A stretch of 12,514 bases of DNA from Prevotella sp. UBA4341. Lineage in GTDB: Bacteria > Bacteroidota > Bacteroidia > Bacteroidales > Bacteroidaceae. Below, in pieces: positions 7,041 to 12,514 of the stretch (the first letter of the stretch is position 1; the number at the start of each line of letters is the position of its first letter). The stretch covers positions 1-12,514 of the forward strand of contig DGTH01000046.1 of assembly GCA_002393705.1 (NCBI GenBank), written 5' to 3'. The position numbers were made by a program, and so were the translations under genes. The notes under the pieces are model-generated. The model ran no database searches. It saw nothing but the letters and a program-made list of their open reading frames with translations, and had not been told where the DNA came from.

Positions 7041-10000
7041 ATGGTTTGTGAGCATTGTCATAAGGAAAACCGACCGATAGCCAAGTTCTGCAAGTGGTGC
7101 GGACGCCCGCTTGTCGCTTCTAATGTGCTCGACCGCTTGGTGGGGTTAGAAGAGGTAAAGGCACAACTCAAGACCATCGTCGATACCTATACGTTCCTGC
7201 ATTCCCGTAAGGATATCGTCACCGTTCGCCTCAGTGTCAATGCCATCATTATTGGCGAGACGGGTACGGGAAAGACTCCCTTGGTGGAGGCCATACGCGA
7301 CTACTTCTACCAGCACAAGATTATTGACAAGCCCAAGCTCACCGTTGTCGATGCCGTCGATTACTCGCGCTTCGTTGACAAGTGGGACGACAACATCAAG
7401 AAAGCCCGCAATGGCATCCTCTTTTTCGACAATGTCCAGAAGCTCTTGCCCGACAAGTATTCTAACCAGGTCAACCCGCTCGACAAGTTGTTTGTCGAAA
7501 TGGACCATTGGGACGATAACCCCATCGTTATCATGGCCGGACTGCCTAAGGGTCTTGAAGACTTCCTGGCCAGCAATCCTGCCGTTGCCAATCGCTTCAA
7601 ATACACCTTCCGTTTGCCAACGCCAGGCCCACAGGATCTCTGTAAGATATGTAAGATGACGCTGCGCACCAAGTATGGCCTTGACACGTTCACGCCTGAA
7701 GCTGAGGACAAACTGCTGCGCTACTTCAAGTATCAGGTCAAGACCAAGGACGACACCTTCGGCTATGCTCATGTAGCAACCAAGACGGCCGAAGACATCT
7801 TCACCTCGTTCATCAGTCGCGGTTCGCTCGACTCCAGCGTCGCTGAGCAGGACATTCGCGGCTACGTGCCTGCCGAGCGTTCGCTCGACGACATCCTTGG
7901 CGATATGGATAAGTTCATTGGTATGGATGCTGTCAAAAAGGCCGTGCGCGAAATGGCTTATGCAGTCCAGAACAACCTGCAGCGGGCTGAACGAGGGCTG
8001 GGCGAACAGGAGAAGATGGGCATGCACATCATTCTTACCGGCAACCCTGGCACGGGCAAGACCACCGTCTCGCGCAAGCTGGGTGAGATACTTGCCGCCA
8101 TAGGCTATTTGGACAGCGGCCATGTTGTCGAGGTTGACCGCGCACAGATGGTTAGTCCCTACCAGGGCGAGACACCGAAACTCGTTGACCGCCTCTGCGA
8201 CAAGGCTATGGGTGGCATTCTCTTTGTTGACGAGGCTTATACGCTGGCACCCCTCAGTCAGGGTGGTGAGCGTGACAACCAGGGAGCGCAGGCCCTCGAG
8301 AAACTCATGAAGCGCATGGAGGATGACAGGGGCAAGTTTGTCGTTATTGCTGCTGGTTACCGCACGGAGATGGAAAACCTCTTCCGCATCAATCCCGGCT
8401 TCCGCAGCCGCTTCAACTATTTCCTCAACATCGACGACTATACCCCCGAACAGCTCTTCCAAATCATGCTGCTCTTTGCCTCCGAAAAGAAGTACGTCTT
8501 CAGCCCTGAGGCTGAGGAGTTGGCTCGCAAGATGATTACCGAGCTGTATAACGTGCGCGACAAGGACTTTGCTAACGGCCGCACCGTACGTCAGCTCTTC
8601 GACAAGATTTGCAGCCGACAGGCTGAGCGGCTGCAGAAGAGCAACATCTCCACGCTGACTAACGAGGAACTGATGACCATCGACGTAGCTGACGTGCCGT
8701 ACGAGGCTCCTAAGTCCATCGACTATGCCCAGTGCTTGGACAAGCTTAACGGACTGGTAGGACTACAGTCGGTAAAGCAGGAAATCTCCAACCTTGCCGC
8801 CTTCCTCAACCTGCAAATCAAGCGTGGCGAACAGCAAACCTTCCAGGGAAAGCACTACGTCTTTACCGGTAACCCCGGTACGGGCAAGACCACCGTGGCC
8901 CGTATCATGGCCGACGTGTTCCGCACTTTGGGCATCGTCAGCAGAGGCCAACTTGTTGAAGCCGACCGCAGTAAACTCGTGGCCGGCTACAGCGGACAGA
9001 CAGCCATCAAGACCAACCAGCTCATTGACTCTGCACTTGGCGGCGTGCTCTTCATAGACGAAGCCTATACGCTCAAGTCGAGCGATGCCGACACCTTTGG
9101 CAGCGAAGCCATTGACACGTTGCTCAAGCGCTTAGAGGACGACCGTGGCAAGTTCGTCTGCATCGTGGCCGGCTATACGGACCAGATGCACGACTTCATC
9201 GACTCGAACCCCGGGCTGAAGAGCCGGTTTACACAGACCATTCATTTCGACGATTATACTCCTGACGAGCTGACCGAAATCTTTCTCCATCTGGCGGCCG
9301 ACAAGAAGTTCGTCATTGACGACGAGACGCGCTCGGCCGTCCACCGGCAGTTTGAGCAGCTCTACCTGCGGCGCGACAAGAACTTCGGCAATGCCCGCGA
9401 GGCCCGCCGCATCTTCGACGAGGCCGTCGAGCGGCAGAGCCAGCGCCTCATGAACGAAATGGGCAGCCAGCAGTTCGACGCGGCCGACATGTACCGCATC
9501 CTACCCGCCGACCTGCCCATGGCCCAGAACACGGCAGCCCGTCCGCTTGACGAGGTGCTCAACGAGCTCGACGACTTTGTCGGTATGCGCTCGGTCAAGA
9601 ACATGATTCGCCGTCTGGCCGTTCAGAGCATGTTCATGAAGCAGCGTGCTGCCATGGGTGCCGGCAAGGTGCAGCAGCTCTCCATGAACTTCATCCTGAC
9701 GGGTAATCCAGGCACTGGCAAGACTTCCGTCGCACGCAAGATGGGTGAGGTACTGCAGAGTCTCGAAATCCTGCCTACGTCGCGCGTCATCGAGGCCAAC
9801 CGCTCCACGCTTGTGGGCAAGTACATGGGTGAGACGCCGAAGATAGTCAACAACATGTGCGACAAGGCCATGGGCGGTGTGCTCTTCATTGACGAGGCCT
9901 ACACGCTGAGCGACACTGGCGACCAGTATGGCAAGGAAGCCATCGATACGCTCATGAAGCGCATGGAGGACGACCGGGGCAAGTTTGTTGTCATTGCAGC

Positions 10001-10361
10001 AGGCTACAAGACGAAGATGGAGGAGTTCCTCGCCGTCAATCCCGGGCTGGCCAGTCGTTTTACCCACAAGTTGCACATCGACGACTACAACGAAGACGAG
10101 TTGCTGGCCATCTTCAAGAAGATGGCCGCCCGCGAACAGTACTCCCTCTCGCCGGCTGCAGAGTTTAAGCTTCTGGACCTCATTTGCCGCATGGTGGTCA
10201 GTAAAGACCACTCCTTCGGCAATGCGCGCGAAATGCGCAATCTGCTCGATGCCACCGTACAGCAGCTCTCGCTGCGCGTAGCTGCCCTGCCGCCGTCTGA
10301 AGTTACCAAAGAAACTTACCAGCTCATTGAGCCTGAAGATATTAAAGACAGTATTGAATGA
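7041..10361 (+). CDS. Zinc ribbon plus four tandem AAA+ modules (CbbX/SpoVK-like)
   Basis: This 1106-residue protein opens with a zinc ribbon (C3, C6, C17, C20) followed by four AAA+ modules. Module 1 (about 29-280) has Walker A GETGTGKT (72-79), but its Walker B reads FFDN (Asp130-Asn131), lacking the catalytic Glu. Modules 2, 3 and 4 (starting near 282, 565 and 836) each have GNPGTGKT (Lys340, Lys616, Lys894), Walker B with DEAYTL (Asp397/Glu398, Asp673/Glu674, Asp951/Glu952), a GKFV strand, an NPG-x-x-SRF arginine region and a sensor-2-like FGNAR or FANGR. They also carry a YxGxT pore-loop-like motif, as in the rubisco activase CbbX. The DEAYTL style groups them with CbbX, SpoVK and the type VII secretion ATPase EccA, hexameric motors that remodel protein partners; normally only one or two modules occur per chain. 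No membrane segment is seen. The gene lies 9 bp after the kinase gene, and its TGA overlaps the next ATG by 4 nt. It is the probable effector or phosphorylation target of the operon (inference); the substrate is unknown. Confidence 0.93.
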   Translation: MVCEHCHKENRPIAKFCKWCGRPLVASNVLDRLVGLEEVKAQLKTIVDTYTFLHSRKDIVTVRLSVNAIIIGETGTGKTPLVEAIRDYFYQHKIIDKPKLTVVDAVDYSRFVDKWDDNIKKARNGILFFDNVQKLLPDKYSNQVNPLDKLFVEMDHWDDNPIVIMAGLPKGLEDFLASNPAVANRFKYTFRLPTPGPQDLCKICKMTLRTKYGLDTFTPEAEDKLLRYFKYQVKTKDDTFGYAHVATKTAEDIFTSFISRGSLDSSVAEQDIRGYVPAERSLDDILGDMDKFIGMDAVKKAVREMAYAVQNNLQRAERGLGEQEKMGMHIILTGNPGTGKTTVSRKLGEILAAIGYLDSGHVVEVDRAQMVSPYQGETPKLVDRLCDKAMGGILFVDEAYTLAPLSQGGERDNQGAQALEKLMKRMEDDRGKFVVIAAGYRTEMENLFRINPGFRSRFNYFLNIDDYTPEQLFQIMLLFASEKKYVFSPEAEELARKMITELYNVRDKDFANGRTVRQLFDKICSRQAERLQKSNISTLTNEELMTIDVADVPYEAPKSIDYAQCLDKLNGLVGLQSVKQEISNLAAFLNLQIKRGEQQTFQGKHYVFTGNPGTGKTTVARIMADVFRTLGIVSRGQLVEADRSKLVAGYSGQTAIKTNQLIDSALGGVLFIDEAYTLKSSDADTFGSEAIDTLLKRLEDDRGKFVCIVAGYTDQMHDFIDSNPGLKSRFTQTIHFDDYTPDELTEIFLHLAADKKFVIDDETRSAVHRQFEQLYLRRDKNFGNAREARRIFDEAVERQSQRLMNEMGSQQFDAADMYRILPADLPMAQNTAARPLDEVLNELDDFVGMRSVKNMIRRLAVQSMFMKQRAAMGAGKVQQLSMNFILTGNPGTGKTSVARKMGEVLQSLEILPTSRVIEANRSTLVGKYMGETPKIVNNMCDKAMGGVLFIDEAYTLSDTGDQYGKEAIDTLMKRMEDDRGKFVVIAAGYKTKMEEFLAVNPGLASRFTHKLHIDDYNEDELLAIFKKMAAREQYSLSPAAEFKLLDLICRMVVSKDHSFGNAREMRNLLDATVQQLSLRVAALPPSEVTKETYQLIEPEDIKDSIE

Positions 10362-10945
10362 TGATTATTTGTCCTAATTGTAAGGAAGATATAGAAGACG
10401 ATTCCCGCTTTTGCGACCAGTGTGGTCAGGCTCTCGTCTATTGCAGTAGCTGTGGTCGCGTGGGCAAGGGCCGACGCTGCATCTACTGCGGCGGCCTCAT
10501 GGTCACTGCCGACGAGCTCGAACAGAAACGTCAGACGTCTCAGACCTCTCTGGGACTCTTCGGCCAAAACGTCGTTACCGCCGATTCGGCCCACAGCCAG
10601 CCCACCGGTCGCGTCACCGTTACCTCTGGCCTGCAGCGTCCCGTACCCCTGCTTACGCTCTATAACGATACGCTCAACATCCGTATCGTCGGACAGAACG
10701 GTGCCGTCATAGGCCGTCGTCAGGGTCCCTACACGCAGTTCTTTCAGGATAACATGTATGTCTCCGGTGTCCACGCTCAGCTGATGTACACCAACGACGG
10801 CGGTTGGTCCGTCATTGACAAGCATTCCTCTAACGGTACCAAACTCAATGACCGCTCGCTCATGCCCGACGTGGCCATGTCGCTTCGCAACGGCGACATC
10901 CTTACCCTGGCCAACGTCAGCATGCAGGTGGTCATCGACTCATAA
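10358..10945 (+). CDS. Double zinc ribbon-FHA domain protein
   Basis: This is a 195-residue protein. The N-terminus carries two zinc-knuckle pairs close together (C5/C8 with C19/C22, and C29/C32 with C41/C44). A polar linker (about 50-100) leads to an FHA domain (about 105-193), a module that binds phosphothreonine peptides. The phosphate-pocket signature is largely intact: GRR (Arg120), SGVH (Ser136, His139) and SSNGT (Asn159-Gly160-Thr161). The residue after Ser136 is Gly rather than the common Arg. Two ATG codons stand in tandem (10358, 10361); the first overlaps the AAA stop codon by 4 nt (ATGA), a typical coupling arrangement, and the second would give a protein one residue shorter. It is expected to read Thr phosphorylation made by the kinase and to bridge phosphoproteins to another component, in the way Fha proteins do in type VI secretion. 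That role is inference from domain and context. Confidence 0.93.
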   Translation: MMIICPNCKEDIEDDSRFCDQCGQALVYCSSCGRVGKGRRCIYCGGLMVTADELEQKRQTSQTSLGLFGQNVVTADSAHSQPTGRVTVTSGLQRPVPLLTLYNDTLNIRIVGQNGAVIGRRQGPYTQFFQDNMYVSGVHAQLMYTNDGGWSVIDKHSSNGTKLNDRSLMPDVAMSLRNGDILTLANVSMQVVIDS

Positions 10946-10968
10946 AACAATTCGTACTAAGCACAAAA

Positions 10969-11715
10969 ATGAACACATTATTAATTTCTGCAGCCAGTCA
11001 TATAGGTTGCATCAGGACTAACAATGAGGACATGATCCTCGTATGGGATAACTACATTCGCAACGGCTCCTACAACACCGAAATAGACGTTGCTTCACTC
11101 GACCGTTTTATCATTGCCTTGGCCGACGGAATGGGGGGCCACAACGCCGGCGAGGTGGCCAGCCAGGAGGCGCTCTCCAATCTTCACTTCTTCATTGGCG
11201 ACCTGCCAAAAGCCCTTTCTTCCGGCGAACTGAACGAACTCATGGTGGCCTGGCTGGATTCTGTCAACACCAAGATTACTACCCAGGGTCTGGGGCGTCC
11301 TGACCTCTCCGGCATGGGCACTACGCTCGTCGGCCTGCTTTACTACTGGGGCCGCATGTACTGGCTCAACTGTGGCGACAGCCGCCTCTACCGTCTGCGT
11401 GACGGCCACCTCAAGCAGCTTACCACCGACCACTCGCTTAACAACATGACCGGTGTCAAGAAGCACTCCAACATTATTACCAACTGCATTGGCGGAGGCT
11501 GCCGTACCTCGTTCATCGACATGAACGAGATAACCTCCGACTTCCTGCCTGGCGATACCTACGTGCTCTGCTCCGACGGACTCAACGACATGGTTCCCGA
11601 CGACCGCATCGAGCACCTCGTGGCCTCAGGCGCCCAGGCAGCCGACCTCTGCAAGGCTGCCATTGAAGCCGGTGGCTATGATAATGTTTCCGTTTGTGTC
11701 ATTCAAGTTAAGTAG
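10969..11715 (+). CDS. PP2C-family protein Ser/Thr phosphatase
   Basis: This 248-residue protein is a single PP2C (PPM) catalytic domain, the usual length for stand-alone bacterial forms such as Stp/PrpC. It removes phosphate from Ser/Thr using a two-metal centre. Signatures in order are RTNNED (16-21, phosphate-binding Arg16 and metal-associated Asp21), DGMGGH (Asp53, Gly54), GMGTT, NCGDSRLY, CSDGL (Asp203) and YDNVS (Asp238, Asn239). All metal-coordinating acidic residues expected for the family are present, so it should be active. There is no signal peptide or membrane span, so it is cytoplasmic. It starts 23 bp after the FHA gene with no promoter seen between them, and is probably transcribed in the same operon as the eraser for the kinase. 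The adenine-rich ACAAAA before the ATG fits a Bacteroidota leader without a strong Shine-Dalgarno. Confidence 0.96.
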   Translation: MNTLLISAASHIGCIRTNNEDMILVWDNYIRNGSYNTEIDVASLDRFIIALADGMGGHNAGEVASQEALSNLHFFIGDLPKALSSGELNELMVAWLDSVNTKITTQGLGRPDLSGMGTTLVGLLYYWGRMYWLNCGDSRLYRLRDGHLKQLTTDHSLNNMTGVKKHSNIITNCIGGGCRTSFIDMNEITSDFLPGDTYVLCSDGLNDMVPDDRIEHLVASGAQAADLCKAAIEAGGYDNVSVCVIQVK

Positions 11716-11721
11716 TACGCC

Positions 11722-12514
11722 ATGCCTTTACGCTTACCCGACCAGTTGCCCGCCATCGAGCTGCTCAAGCAGGAGAACATCTTCGTCATGGACTATTCGC
11801 GGGCTCACATGCAGGACATTCGTCCGCTGCGCATCGTCATTCTCAACCTCATGCCGCTCAAGATAACCACCGAGACCGACCTCATCCGCCTGCTCTCCAA
11901 TACGCCCTTGCAGATTGAGGTCAGCTTCATGAAACTGAAGAGTCATACGCCGAAGAATACGCCCATCGAACACATGATGATGTTCTACCGCGACTTCGAG
12001 GTGTTGCGTCACGAGAAGTTCGACGGAATGATTATTACCGGTGCCCCCGTCGAGACGCTCAGCTTCGAGCAGGTCAACTACTGGGACGAAATGCAGGACA
12101 TCTTCCGCTGGGCCCGCACCCACGTTACCAGTACGCTCTTCATCTGCTGGGCTGCCCAGGCCGGCCTGTACTTCCATTACGGCATTCCAAAGTACCCGCT
12201 CCCGAAGAAGAAGTTTGGCGTCTTCCGTCACTATCCGCTCATGCCTCAGTTGCCTATTTTCCGTGGCTTCGACGATACGTTCTGCATGCCTCACAGCCGC
12301 CATACCGAGATTCACCGCGACGATGTTCTGGCCCATCCTGACCTCACGCTCATAGCTGACAGCGACGAGTGCGGACCCTCCATCGTCATGGCGCGCGGTG
12401 GTCGTGAGTTCTTCATTACCGGCCACTTGGAGTATGCTCCTAACACGCTCGACAAGGAGTATCGTCGTGACCGCGACGTGCGTACCGATGTTGATTTGCC
12501 CTACAATTACTACC
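11722..12514 (+). CDS. metA: MetA-family homoserine O-acyltransferase, 3' end outside window; predicted acetyl-CoA user
   Basis: The first 264 residues of an approximately 300-residue enzyme are present; the frame is still open at the window edge. It activates L-homoserine by O-acylation, the first committed step towards methionine. The N-terminus MPLRLPDQLPA matches the start of E. coli MetA closely, fixing the ATG at 11722. The catalytic residues fall at the same numbers as in E. coli: Cys142 (ICWAAQA), His235 and Glu237 (GHLEY). Residue 111, in TGAPVETL, is Glu. Published work on this family reports that Glu111 favours acetyl-CoA (Bacillus cereus type) and Gly111 succinyl-CoA (E. coli type), so this enzyme is predicted to be a homoserine O-acetyltransferase despite the usual succinyltransferase label. 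It begins 6 bp after the phosphatase stop, with no convincing promoter between, so co-transcription with the signalling operon is possible. Confidence 0.96.
   Translation, partial: MPLRLPDQLPAIELLKQENIFVMDYSRAHMQDIRPLRIVILNLMPLKITTETDLIRLLSNTPLQIEVSFMKLKSHTPKNTPIEHMMMFYRDFEVLRHEKFDGMIITGAPVETLSFEQVNYWDEMQDIFRWARTHVTSTLFICWAAQAGLYFHYGIPKYPLPKKKFGVFRHYPLMPQLPIFRGFDDTFCMPHSRHTEIHRDDVLAHPDLTLIADSDECGPSIVMARGGREFFITGHLEYAPNTLDKEYRRDRDVRTDVDLPYNYY

Noticed and set aside
7146..8462. Long minus-strand open frame of 438 codons opposite the AAA+ gene, and similar ones at 4287-5237 and 9501-10211
   Set aside because: They lie wholly opposite convincing domain-bearing genes, show no recognisable motifs, and are typical by-products of the codon use of these genes.
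3139..11715. Anti-phage defence or CRISPR-associated locus
   Set aside because: No nuclease, reverse transcriptase, toxin, CRISPR repeat, integrase or attachment repeat is seen, and the flanks are housekeeping-type genes with similar base composition. A defence role is not excluded but has no direct support.
3139..11715. Type VI or type VII secretion cluster
   Set aside because: The kinase/FHA/PP2C set and the EccA-like AAA+ modules are reminiscent, but no sheath, tube, baseplate, FtsK/SpoIIIE-type ATPase or WXG100 gene lies in the window.

Overview
The window looks like chromosome from a member of the Bacteroidota, most likely Bacteroidales and Prevotella-like. The support is a Bacteroides-type promoter (TAnnTTTG), mostly weak Shine-Dalgarno sequences, and the overall look of the proteins (ABC-F ATPase, M13 zinc peptidase, MetA). 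This assignment is inference; no rRNA or marker gene is present. All genes read on the + strand and the DNA is almost entirely coding.

Layout. (1) Positions 3-962 hold the 3' part of an ABC-F ATPase gene, whose linker is encoded by four 18-bp tandem repeats. (2) Positions 993-3029 hold a complete secreted M13 (neprilysin/PepO-type) zinc endopeptidase, followed by a clear intrinsic terminator. (3) A promoter overlapping that terminator's T-tract opens a tightly packed run of five genes at 3139-11715: a protein with four zinc ribbons and a C-terminal Cys/His cluster; a Ser/Thr protein kinase with a C-terminal block of about five membrane spans; a 1106-residue protein with an N-terminal zinc ribbon and four AAA+ modules, three of them CbbX/SpoVK-like and the first degenerate; a double zinc ribbon-FHA protein; and a PP2C-type phosphatase. 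(4) metA starts 6 bp after the phosphatase and runs off the right edge. It carries Glu at position 111, which predicts acetyl-CoA rather than succinyl-CoA use.

How the genes could work together. The kinase (writer), FHA protein (pThr reader) and PP2C (eraser) form a complete Ser/Thr phosphosignalling set. The AAA+ protein is a probable remodelling motor and would be the natural effector. Zinc ribbons recur at the N-termini of the first, third and fourth proteins, which suggests a shared docking scheme. The closest known analogies are the PpkA/Fha/PppA switch of type VI secretion, the EccA CbbX-like ATPase of type VII secretion, and the kinase-phosphatase sets of tellurite-resistance (TerY) loci. 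No secretion structural gene, vWA protein or Ter gene is visible here, so the function remains unknown. This five-gene module is the main candidate for an undescribed system.
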